From: Candidatus Colimorpha pelethequi
GTDB lineage: Bacteria; Bacteroidota; Bacteroidia; Bacteroidales; P3
Reading direction: 5' to 3'
Length of the DNA stretch: 64,000 nucleotides
NCBI GenBank assembly: GCA_018064245.1
Contig: JAGHVO010000030.1
Location: 1-64,000, forward strand
The position numbers were made by a program, and so were the translations under genes. Below, piece after piece: positions 45,922-53,521 of the stretch (position 1 is the first letter of the stretch; each line of letters opens with the position of its first letter). Below the pieces are notes generated by a model, which made no database searches, was not told where the DNA came from, and saw only the letters and a list, made by a program, of their open reading frames with translations.

Positions 45922-46377
45922 ATGAATACATTAAGCTACAAAACTGTATCAGCAAACAAGAACACCGTTAAGAAAGAATGGGTGCTCGTCGATGCAGAAA
46001 ATCAGACCGTAGGACGTCTCGCAACCAGAGTTGCCAACATCCTCAGAGGCAAGACCAAACCTTGCTACACTCCACATGTTGATTGCGGAGACAACGTCAT
46101 CATCATCAATGCCGAGAAGATCGTCTTCACCGGCAAGAAAATGACCGACAAGATCTACCAGCGCTATACCGGTTACCCCGGTGGTCAGCGCGAAACCACA
46201 CCTCGTCAGGTTCTCGCAAGCCACCCCGAGCGCATTCTCGAACACGCCATCCGCGGCATGCTCCCCAAGAACCGTCTCGGTGATGCTCTCTATCGCAACC
46301 TCTACGTTTACGCAGGTTCCGAGCATCCTCATCAGGGTCAGAACCCCAAAGCCATCAATATTAACGACATTAGATAA
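45922..46377 (+). CDS. rplM: 50S ribosomal protein L13
   Basis: 151 aa. It carries KEWVLVDAENQTVGRLATRVANILRGK, HVDCGDNVIIINAEKIVFTGKK and HAIRGMLPKNRLG, all L13 hallmarks. Eight bases separate it from rpsI. Confidence 0.97.
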   Translation: MNTLSYKTVSANKNTVKKEWVLVDAENQTVGRLATRVANILRGKTKPCYTPHVDCGDNVIIINAEKIVFTGKKMTDKIYQRYTGYPGGQRETTPRQVLASHPERILEHAIRGMLPKNRLGDALYRNLYVYAGSEHPHQGQNPKAININDIR

Positions 46378-46385
46378 GACAAGAT

Positions 46386-46772
46386 ATGGAAGTTATCAAT
46401 ACCATCGGTAGAAGAAAAACCGCTGTTGCCCGCGTCTATATGACCCCCGGTACCGGTAAAATCGTTGTCAACAACAGAGACTACAAAGAATATTTCCCCA
46501 CTGGTCCACTACAGTTCATCGTCAACCAGGCTTTCCAGACCGTTGACGCTGAAGGCAAATGGGATGTAAAGGCCAACCTCGACGGCGGTGGATTCACCGG
46601 CCAGGCTCAGGCTCTGCGTATGGCTATCGCTCGCGCACTTTGCGAAAGCAACGCCGAAGACCGCACCGCTCTGAAGAAGGAAGGTTTCCTCATGCGCGAT
46701 CCTCGTATGGTTGAGCGTAAGAAACCCGGTCAGCCCAAAGCACGTAAACGCTTCCAGTTCAGCAAGCGTTAG
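46386..46772 (+). CDS. rpsI: 30S ribosomal protein S9
   Basis: 128 aa. NTIGRRKTAVARVYMTPGTGKIVVN, GGGFTGQAQALRMAIARAL and the basic tail KKPGQPKARKRFQFSKR that reaches the P site are present. Confidence 0.97.
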   Translation: MEVINTIGRRKTAVARVYMTPGTGKIVVNNRDYKEYFPTGPLQFIVNQAFQTVDAEGKWDVKANLDGGGFTGQAQALRMAIARALCESNAEDRTALKKEGFLMRDPRMVERKKPGQPKARKRFQFSKR

Positions 46773-46792
46773 TATTGGACTGCGTGGAATGC

Positions 46793-46832
46793 AGATTGTA
46801 GCGCATCCTTTATGGAAAACACGCTACAATCT
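46793..46832 (+). promoter_or_regulatory. Perfect 11-bp leader hairpin upstream of rpsB
   Basis: AGATTGTAGCG (46793-46803) pairs with CGCTACAATCT (46822-46832) around an 18-nt loop. It lies in the 205-bp gap between rpsI and rpsB and lacks a T-run. A site for feedback by S2 is possible. Confidence 0.5.
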
Positions 46833-46977
46833 ACATCCTCCAATCGAAAGTTTAGTATCCAAATTGCAAAGACGCTCCGTCGAGTTGCCAGTTTGGTTTG
46901 CCCAAAACCAAAAAACCCGACACTTATGGACTACTTTGCAATTGGCAATTTAGGAACGTAAACAAATACAAAAAACA

Positions 46978-47790
46978 ATGACAGAATTAAAATTCGAAGA
47001 ATTGCTCGAAGCAGGTTGTCATTTCGGACACCTCAAAAGAAAGTGGAATCCCAAAATGGCTCCTTACATCTTCAAGGAGCACAATGGCATTCATGTAATT
47101 GACTTGCAGAAGACCATCGCTAAGGCTGACGAAGCTGCAACAGCTCTCAAACAGATTGCAAAGTCTGGCAAGAAAGTTCTTTTCGTTGCCACCAAAAAGC
47201 AGGCAAAAGACGTCGTAGCCGAAATGGTAAAGACCGTTGACATGCCTTTCGTTACCGAGCGTTGGCCTGGTGGTATGCTCACCAACTTCACCACCATCCG
47301 CAAGGCTGTGAAAAAGATGAACTCTTTGGATCAGTTGATGCGCGACAAAGACTTCAACAACATCTCCAAACGCGAACGCCTTCAGGTCGCTCGTGAGCGC
47401 GCAAAACTCGACAAGAACCTTGGCAGCATCGCCGACCTTACCCGTCTGCCCAGCGCATTGTTCATCATCGATATCAACAAGGAGCACATTGCCGTTGCTG
47501 AAGCACGCCGCTTGAACATCCCCACTTTCGCATTGGTTGACACCAACTGCAACCCCGACCTCATCGACTTCCCCATCCCCGCAAACGATGACGCATCGAA
47601 ATCCATCGAAGCCATCCTCAAGCACATGGTAGAGGCCATCCAGGAAGGTTTGAACGAGCGTATGCTTGACAAGGACGCACAGAACGAAGAGAACGGCGAA
47701 GAAGCTGCTCCCGTAGAGAAGAAGACCCGTCCCAGAAAGGCAAAGGCAGAAGCAGCTGAAGCTACCGAAGAGCCCAAGTCTGAAGAATAA
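46978..47790 (+). CDS. rpsB: 30S ribosomal protein S2
   Basis: 270 aa. It has ELLEAGCHFGHLKRKWNPKMAPYIF, TERWPGGMLTNF and PTFALVDTNCNPDLIDFPIPANDDASKSI. The C-terminal ~40 residues are a Glu/Lys/Ala-rich extension often seen in Bacteroidota S2. Followed by tsf after 25 bp. Confidence 0.97.
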   Translation: MTELKFEELLEAGCHFGHLKRKWNPKMAPYIFKEHNGIHVIDLQKTIAKADEAATALKQIAKSGKKVLFVATKKQAKDVVAEMVKTVDMPFVTERWPGGMLTNFTTIRKAVKKMNSLDQLMRDKDFNNISKRERLQVARERAKLDKNLGSIADLTRLPSALFIIDINKEHIAVAEARRLNIPTFALVDTNCNPDLIDFPIPANDDASKSIEAILKHMVEAIQEGLNERMLDKDAQNEENGEEAAPVEKKTRPRKAKAEAAEATEEPKSEE

Positions 47791-47815
47791 TTCTTAACTC
47801 TAAACAAGACACACA

Positions 47816-48805
47816 ATGGCAAATATAACCGCTAAACAAGTAAACGAACTCCGCCAAATCACCGGCGTAGGTATGATGGACTGCAAAAAAGCGCTCGTAG
47901 AATGCGACGGCGATTTAGAAAAAGCTATTGACTTCCTGCGTCAGAAAGGTCAGAAAATGGCCGCTAAGCGCGCTGATCGTGATGCCAACGAAGGTTGTGT
48001 ATTGGCTAAGAGCGACGGCAAGTTTGGTGCCGTTGTAATGCTCAGCTGCGAGACCGACTTCGTAGCCACCAATGCTGATTTTGTAGCTTTCACCAACTCC
48101 ATCATCGATGGTGCCATGGCAAAACACCTTACCACCAAGGATGAGGTTATGGCTATGGATTTGAACGGTCGTTGCGTAAGCGACTGCATCACCGACCAGA
48201 TTGCCAAGATTGGCGAGAAAATCGAATTGGCTCACTACGAAACCATCCAGGCTGAAGCAGTTTATGCTTACATCCACCCGGGCAACCGTATGGCATCCAT
48301 CGCAGGCATGAACAAGGCTGGCTACGACGAAGTAGGTCACAACGTAGCTATGCAGGTTGTAGCTATGCGTCCCGTGGCTCTCGACGAGACAAGCGTTCCT
48401 CAGAACGTTATCGACAGCGAACTGAACGTTTACCGCGAGAAGACCAAGGAAGAACTCGTACAGAAAGCCGTTGAAGGCGCTCTGAAGAAAGTTGGCATCA
48501 ACCCCGCACACGTTGACTCAGACGATCACATCAACTCCAACATTGGCAAGGGTTGGATCACCGAGGAACAGGGCAATATGGCTCGCGAAATCAAGGCAAA
48601 AGTTGCCGAAGAAACCGCAGCTTCCCTCCCCGAGGCTAAGATCGAAGCCATCGCCAAGGGTCGTTTGAACAAGTTCTTCCAGGAAAGCACCTTGATGAAC
48701 CAAGAGTACATCATGGAAGGCAAGGTTAGCGTTAAGGACTTTATCGCTCGCACCGACAAGGACCTCAAATGCACCGGTTTCCAACGTCTCGAACTTGGCG
48801 CTTAA
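47816..48805 (+). CDS. tsf: Elongation factor Ts
   Basis: 329 aa. The UBA-like N-terminus (LRQITGVGMMDCKKALVECDGDLEKAIDFLR) is followed by the core with SCETDFVATNADF and the nucleotide-exchange helices. It recycles EF-Tu-GDP. Ends at a clear terminator. Confidence 0.97.
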   Translation: MANITAKQVNELRQITGVGMMDCKKALVECDGDLEKAIDFLRQKGQKMAAKRADRDANEGCVLAKSDGKFGAVVMLSCETDFVATNADFVAFTNSIIDGAMAKHLTTKDEVMAMDLNGRCVSDCITDQIAKIGEKIELAHYETIQAEAVYAYIHPGNRMASIAGMNKAGYDEVGHNVAMQVVAMRPVALDETSVPQNVIDSELNVYREKTKEELVQKAVEGALKKVGINPAHVDSDDHINSNIGKGWITEEQGNMAREIKAKVAEETAASLPEAKIEAIAKGRLNKFFQESTLMNQEYIMEGKVSVKDFIARTDKDLKCTGFQRLELGA

Positions 48806-48835
48806 TCCTTTCACAAGGAAAAGCTCATCAATAAA

Positions 48836-48867
48836 AAAGTGGTTACAACTTTGTGACCACTTTTTTT
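48836..48867 (+). terminator. Rho-independent terminator after tsf
   Basis: AAAGTGGTTAC/GTGACCACTTT hairpin (one T-G pair, loop AACTTT) followed by a T-run. Confidence 0.9.
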
Positions 48868-48939
48868 ATAGCAATATTAGTGATCAGTAAATGGTAACAA
48901 GCGATTAGAAGACCATATTCTTAATTCTCAAATACTAAC

Positions 48940-49593
48940 ATGGGCAAGAAATTCTACGTTGTCTGGCAAGGAGTAAAACCAGGAATCTACACCACTTGGG
49001 CGGAATGTGCAGCACAAGTGAAAGGCGTTGCAGGCGCACAATACAAAGGTTTTGAGAGTCGCGAAGCCGCCGAACAAGCCTTCAAGCAATCCTACAACGA
49101 CGTCAAAGGGCAGAAAGAGGCCAAACACAGCGTGCTATCGGTTGATAACGACGGTATGACCGTGCTGAAAGAAGGCACCATTGACGGTCCCGAACTGAAC
49201 AGTCTTGCCGTTGATGCCGCCTGCAGCGGCAATCCAGGCGTGATGGAATACCAAGGAGTCTATGTGGCAAGTCGCACACAGATATTCCATTACAAGACAC
49301 CCGTAGGCACAAACAACATCGGGGAGTTTTTGGGTATTGTACATGGTCTTTCCTACTTGAAAAAGAACAATCTCAACCAAATCCTATACAGCGACTCCGC
49401 CAACGCTATCAGCTGGGTAAAACAAAAACTCTGCAAAAGCAAACTGCCCCTCACACCACAAACTGCCGAATTGTGGGACTATGTTCATCGTGCCGAAGCA
49501 TGGCTACGCAACAACACCTACACCACCGAAATACGCAAATGGGACACTGCCCGTTGGGGTGAAATTCCAGCCGACTTCAACAGAAAACACTGA
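48940..49593 (+). CDS. rnhA: Ribonuclease H with N-terminal viroplasmin domain
   Basis: 217 aa. The N-terminal RNA/DNA hybrid-binding viroplasmin (HBD) domain is FYVVWQGVKPGIYTTWAEC...KGFESREAAEQAF (about 4-50). The RNase HI fold follows, with catalytic D92 (AVDAACSGNPG), E129 (NNIGEF) and D152 (LYSDSANAI). It removes RNA from RNA/DNA hybrids. Confidence 0.92.
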   Translation: MGKKFYVVWQGVKPGIYTTWAECAAQVKGVAGAQYKGFESREAAEQAFKQSYNDVKGQKEAKHSVLSVDNDGMTVLKEGTIDGPELNSLAVDAACSGNPGVMEYQGVYVASRTQIFHYKTPVGTNNIGEFLGIVHGLSYLKKNNLNQILYSDSANAISWVKQKLCKSKLPLTPQTAELWDYVHRAEAWLRNNTYTTEIRKWDTARWGEIPADFNRKH

Positions 49594-49641
49594 CATATAC
49601 AGCCGTATCGCTTTTGTGAATTGCGGCATTCAACAATTCGG

Positions 49642-49673
49642 TTTGCGAGGTTTTGGAAAGCGATGTACTTTTG
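49642..49673 (+). promoter_or_regulatory. Promoter of the peroxiredoxin gene
   Basis: TTTG at 49642-49645 and TACTTTTG at 49666-49673, 20 nt apart. The leader is about 20 nt. Confidence 0.65.
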
Positions 49674-49700
49674 CATCGTCTTAACCAAAACCAAACAACC

Positions 49701-50483
49701 ATGAAAAACACAAAACAAACCGTAGAAATGGCAAAAGACGACCATGGAAACATCGTCATCACGTTGCCACAAACCAATTGTCAGGAACAGGTTCATAACA
49801 TGCCACGCATCGGCGACCACGCTCCTGAATTCACCGCCAACTCCACCCAAGGGGAGATCCACTTCCCTTCCGCCTTCCGTGGCAAATGGAAAATCCTTTT
49901 CAGCCATCCCGCCGACTTCACGCCTGTCTGCACCTCCGAATTCATCACCTTTGGAAACATGATGAAGGAGTTCGAGGCGCTGAACTGTCAGCTGGTAGGA
50001 CTTTCTATTGATGGCCTCTACAGCCATATCGCATGGTTGCGCACCATAAAAGAGCGCATCGAATACAATGGTATGAAAGATGTCGAGGTTCTCTTCCCTT
50101 TGGTGGATGACGTGAGCATGAAAGTGGCAAACAAATACGGCATGGTACAGCCGGGCGAAAGCGCCACGCAAGCAGTGAGGGCAGTGTTCTTCATCGACCT
50201 TGCCAACGTCATCCGCGCCATTATCTACTACCCTCTTGCCTTGGGGAGGAATTTTGACGAAATCAAGCGCGTACTTGTCGGGCTCCAGACTATCGACCAC
50301 TTTGGAGTAGCGTTGCCCGCCGACTGGCATCCAGGCGACGACGTCATCGTACCCACTGCAGGTTCGTGCGGCGCAGCCAAAGAGCGCATGACGGACAACA
50401 GCGGCAAAATCCATTGCTACGACTGGTTTTTCTGCACCCGTCCCCTCCCCTACGAAGACATCGAAGAGGCACTTGTACGATGA
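49701..50483 (+). CDS. Peroxiredoxin (Prx6 type)
   Basis: 260 aa from the ATG at 49701; the ATG at 49653 lies before the -7 box. The active-site segment is HPADFTPVCTSEF with peroxidatic Cys77. The long C-terminal arm (GVALPADWHPGDDVIVPT) is typical of the Prx6/1-Cys class. It reduces peroxides with an external thiol donor. The first 30 residues are an extension before the core. Followed by a palindromic terminator. Confidence 0.9.
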   Translation: MKNTKQTVEMAKDDHGNIVITLPQTNCQEQVHNMPRIGDHAPEFTANSTQGEIHFPSAFRGKWKILFSHPADFTPVCTSEFITFGNMMKEFEALNCQLVGLSIDGLYSHIAWLRTIKERIEYNGMKDVEVLFPLVDDVSMKVANKYGMVQPGESATQAVRAVFFIDLANVIRAIIYYPLALGRNFDEIKRVLVGLQTIDHFGVALPADWHPGDDVIVPTAGSCGAAKERMTDNSGKIHCYDWFFCTRPLPYEDIEEALVR

Positions 50484-50511
50484 AACAATTACAGATTCTT
50501 TTTCATGTGGC

Positions 50512-50547
50512 AGGGTTGTCGGACAGTTGTCCGACAACCCTATTTTT
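50512..50547 (+). terminator. Palindromic terminator after the peroxiredoxin gene
   Basis: AGGGTTGTCGGACA/TGTCCGACAACCCT, a perfect 14-bp inverted repeat around two bases, then ATTTTTT. Confidence 0.85.
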
Positions 50548-50549
50548 TC

Positions 50550-50587
50550 GTAACAAAAACGTAACCGAAATGTAACGGGAATGTAAC
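50550..50587 (+). promoter_or_regulatory. Four GTAAC direct repeats with 11-bp period (PHO-box-like operator)
   Basis: GTAAC starts at 50550, 50561, 50572 and 50583, each exactly 11 bp from the last. The extended unit is YGTAAC-N5. PhoB/PhoP boxes in other phyla have the same 11-bp direct-repeat layout. The last copy lies about 22 bp before the -7 box at 50609, where an activator would contact RNA polymerase. The downstream gene is a phosphate transporter. Confidence 0.6.
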
Positions 50588-50608
50588 AGCTTTTTCATTT
50601 ATTCATGG

Positions 50609-50616
50609 TATTTTTG
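50609..50616 (+). promoter_or_regulatory. -7 box (TATTTTTG) for the Na/Pi transporter
   Basis: TATTTTTG, about 95 bp before the ATG at 50711. No good -33 element, as expected for an activated promoter. Confidence 0.55.
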
Positions 50617-50710
50617 TAATATGGAAAACTGATAGTTCGGATTGAAATTAAAACTTAAGAATCAGAAATTTAAAACCATTTCGCTTAAAATCAATAACCA
50701 ACTTTCCACT

Positions 50711-52435
50711 ATGAATATACTAATTATTCTTTTGAATTTCGCAGGAGCCTTGGCGCTCTTCCTTTTCGGTATGAAACTGATGAGCGAAGGCCTTCAAAAG
50801 GTTGCCGGCAACAAGATGCGCGACATCTTGGGCAAGATAACGAACAATCCTTTCCGAGGCATCCTCACGGGTACGGGCGTGACCGTAGCCATTCAGTCCT
50901 CCTCAGCCACAACGGTGATGGTTGTGAGTTTCGTAAATGCAGGCCTGCTTACGCTGGCAGGTGCCGTGGCAGTCATCATGGGCGCCAACATCGGAACAAC
51001 CGTTACAGCATGGATTATCACATTGTTTGGATTGGGCGAAAGCAGCGGAGCCTTCAGCCTACCCATGCTATTGGGTGCCATCTCACTCATTTTCATGTTT
51101 TCCAGCAAGAGCAAACTAAAATCGTTGGGCGAGTTCATCATTGGTCTGGCATTGTTGCTGGTAGGCATGGAATTTCTGCAATCCGCCATGCCAAACCTCG
51201 AAGAATATCCCCGATTCTTGGAAGCCTTGGGCAATATGTCGGATTGGGGTTTCTGGTCCATCCTATTATTCGTCTTGATAGGCGCAGGACTCACCTGCCT
51301 GGTGCAGGCATCCGCCGCCATGATGGCGATCACATTAGTGATGTGTTACAAAGGCTGGATAGGTCTTGACGTGGCAGTGGCCTTGGTCATGGGGCAGAAC
51401 ATCGGAACCACCATTACCGCCAATCTCGCCGCCATGGTAGCCAACGCCGCAGGCAAAAAAGCGGCAAGGGCGCACTTGGTATTCAACGTAGTAGGCGTGA
51501 TTATCACACTGATTGTCTTTCGCCCCGTAATGAACCTGATTGCCACAGTAACAACCAGCATGGTCGGTGCCGATCCCTATGTTGCTGTAGGTGCCGAAGG
51601 CTATTCACCCGAAGCCATTCCCATGGCATTGTCGTTCTTCCACACCTTCTTCAACGTAGTGAACACATTGATTTTGGTATGGTTCATACCTGTCATCATC
51701 AAAATCGTGGAATGGATGGTGCCCACCAAGGCAGAAGATCCCGACGACGACTTCCAGCTGACCTACATCAAGGGCAACTTCATGGACACCGCTGAGTTGA
51801 ACATCCAATCGGCGCAAAGGGAAATTATCAATTTCTCGAAACGCGTGCTGCGCATGTATAGTTTCCTGCCATCGCTGCGCACGGCAAAGAGCGAAGAGGA
51901 GTTTGACGAAACCATGGAACGGATCGAGAAATACGAGCGCATCACCGACCACATGGAGCTGGAAATCACACAATTTCTGTCGAAAGTGGGTACTGGCGAA
52001 ATTTCTCCCGAAGGCTCGCAACGCATCAGCGGCATGCTGCGCATAGTCGATAATTTGGAAAGCATCGGCGATGCCATCTACCAGATTGCCATGCTGCGGA
52101 AGAACAAACGTAGCGATGCGGTGCATTTTGCCCAAAACCTGAACGACAACCTCGAACAGATGACCTCCTTGGTACAGAATACCTTGGAAGTGATGGACGA
52201 GAACCTGAAGGGTGACTACAGCAAGGCCGACCTCGACAAGGCCTACGAAGCCGAAAAAGCCGTGAACCAATACCGCGACCTTCTGCGCCACCAGCACTTG
52301 GACGCCTTGAAAAACAGCACCTACGACTACGCCATTGGTTCCGCCTACAGCGGACTCTATGCCCTGTACGAGAAACTTGCCGACTACGTCATCAACGTTT
52401 CCGAAGCCGCTTGCGGCAAGAAACTCGAAGACTAA
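50711..52435 (+). CDS. Na+/phosphate cotransporter with PhoU-like tail
   Basis: 574 aa from the ATG at 50711; an earlier TTG at 50642 adds a non-conserved leader. The NptA/PNaS-type membrane domain has repeated glutamine-rich signatures, GVTVAIQSSSATT (near 56-68) and VQASAAMMAITLVMCYKGWIG (near 198). The C-terminal ~190 residues are a PhoU-like helical domain. It imports inorganic phosphate with sodium. The GTAAC repeats upstream support control by phosphate. Confidence 0.92.
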   Translation: MNILIILLNFAGALALFLFGMKLMSEGLQKVAGNKMRDILGKITNNPFRGILTGTGVTVAIQSSSATTVMVVSFVNAGLLTLAGAVAVIMGANIGTTVTAWIITLFGLGESSGAFSLPMLLGAISLIFMFSSKSKLKSLGEFIIGLALLLVGMEFLQSAMPNLEEYPRFLEALGNMSDWGFWSILLFVLIGAGLTCLVQASAAMMAITLVMCYKGWIGLDVAVALVMGQNIGTTITANLAAMVANAAGKKAARAHLVFNVVGVIITLIVFRPVMNLIATVTTSMVGADPYVAVGAEGYSPEAIPMALSFFHTFFNVVNTLILVWFIPVIIKIVEWMVPTKAEDPDDDFQLTYIKGNFMDTAELNIQSAQREIINFSKRVLRMYSFLPSLRTAKSEEEFDETMERIEKYERITDHMELEITQFLSKVGTGEISPEGSQRISGMLRIVDNLESIGDAIYQIAMLRKNKRSDAVHFAQNLNDNLEQMTSLVQNTLEVMDENLKGDYSKADLDKAYEAEKAVNQYRDLLRHQHLDALKNSTYDYAIGSAYSGLYALYEKLADYVINVSEAACGKKLED

Positions 52436-52466
52436 TTGTTTTAGAGTGTAACGAATACGACTTGGT

Positions 52467-52490
52467 GGAGACGCGATCAATTGCGTCTCT
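52467..52490. repeat. Palindromic GAGACGC...GCGTCTC repeat
   Basis: GAGACGC and GCGTCTC flank the loop GATCAATT. The pattern resembles short intergenic REP-like palindromes (GTAGAGACGC type) known from several phyla. It may also end the transporter transcript. Only one copy is seen in the window. Confidence 0.55.
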
Positions 52491-52527
52491 ACTATTATTA
52501 TCCCATTCCTCAACCGAAAATAATCCG

Positions 52528-52535
52528 TATCTTTG
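52528..52535 (+). promoter_or_regulatory. -7 box (TATCTTTG) of the split AlkD-like gene
   Basis: TATCTTTG, 41 bp before the truncated start at 52577. This is the only promoter-like site before the Sir2/DUF262 genes. Confidence 0.65.
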
Positions 52536-52576
52536 CATCCTAAAGACTTCTTAAATATTAACTCATAACTTAATAG

Positions 52577-52681
52577 ATGCAAGATTCAATCCAAGCAAAG
52601 CTCTTCGCATTGCAAGACTTACAATATCGCGATTTCCAATGCAAACTCATGCCCACCATCAGTCTCTTGTCAACGAGATAG
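52577..52681 (+). pseudogene. 5' fragment of the AlkD-like gene, left of the island
   Basis: 34 codons (MQDSIQAKLFALQDLQYRD...) then a stop at 52679. The first 29 codons are the start of a DNA alkylation repair gene. From 52665 the sequence departs from the gene and ends after five foreign codons. The intact gene resumes at 57338-58051. The fragment is still behind its native promoter. Confidence 0.8.
52598..52664 (+). repeat. 67-bp direct repeat, left copy
   Basis: Identical over 67 bp to 57359-57425. It begins at codon 8 (AAG) of the AlkD-like gene. The 21 bp before it are also alike in the two copies (about six mismatches), the bases after it are not. Confidence 0.9.
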
Positions 52682-52765
52682 CCCCAAATACTCCAAGAAA
52701 TGGGGAAAAACCGAAATTTGCACCATATAGCACCCACATAATAAGAAAACAAAACGAAATAAAAA

Positions 52766-53464
52766 ATGACAAAACAACATATAGTTTTCTTGACAGGTGC
52801 TGGCATAAGCGCAGAAAGTGGATTAAGCACTTTTCGTGGCAAGGATGGACTTTGGAATAAAGAGGAATTTAAATACCTATCCAGTGCAGATTGCCTGTAT
52901 AATCATACCCAACAGTGTCTTGATTTCTTCAACACAATAAGAAAGACCCTTGCCGGGGCCGAACCTAATGATGCACATAGACTTATTGCGGAACTTGAGA
53001 ATGAACACGAAGTTACGATAATAACCCAGAATATTGACGACCTCCATGAGCGAGCCGGTTCATCTCGAGTCATTCATCTTCACGGCGAACTGACCAAGGT
53101 TTGTTCTATGGATAATCGTATAACCTGCGTCAAAGAATATCCTTTGACCACCCCGATTATGGTAGGCGACAAAGCCGAAGATGGTGCTCAATTACGTCCC
53201 TATGTTGTTTTATTCGGCGAGTATGTTGATAGTAGGAATGTAGTCAACGATTATGTGAGTAAAGCTGACATCTTTGTTGTGATTGGAACTTCTTTACAGG
53301 TTTATCCCGCTGCTGGATTAATAAACTATGCCCATCATCTTGTACCTAAATTTGTCATCAATCCTTGTGAGATGGAACGGTGCAAGCAACTGGGGTTTAC
53401 TCATTTCAAGACAGATGCAACAAAAGGAATGAAAATGCTAATTGAAGCTTTTAAAGAATTGTAA
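52766..53464 (+). CDS. Sir2-family NAD-dependent deacylase/NADase-fold protein
   Basis: 232 aa. NAD-binding signatures: LTGAGISAESGLSTFRG (9-25), TQNIDDLHERAG (87-98), catalytic H106 in HLHGEL, and VVIGTSLQVYPAAG (171-184). The zinc ribbon is degenerate: only Cys113 and Cys121 are present instead of two CxxC pairs, as in a zinc-less branch known from Bacteroidota. No extra effector domain. It may be a CobB-like deacylase or, in this context, an NAD-consuming effector. 57 bp separate it from DUF262-a. Confidence 0.85.
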   Translation: MTKQHIVFLTGAGISAESGLSTFRGKDGLWNKEEFKYLSSADCLYNHTQQCLDFFNTIRKTLAGAEPNDAHRLIAELENEHEVTIITQNIDDLHERAGSSRVIHLHGELTKVCSMDNRITCVKEYPLTTPIMVGDKAEDGAQLRPYVVLFGEYVDSRNVVNDYVSKADIFVVIGTSLQVYPAAGLINYAHHLVPKFVINPCEMERCKQLGFTHFKTDATKGMKMLIEAFKEL

Positions 53465-53521
53465 TTATGTTGTAAAACTTGAATTCAGCAATATACCAAC
53501 ATCAATAGCAATATTAAAAAT

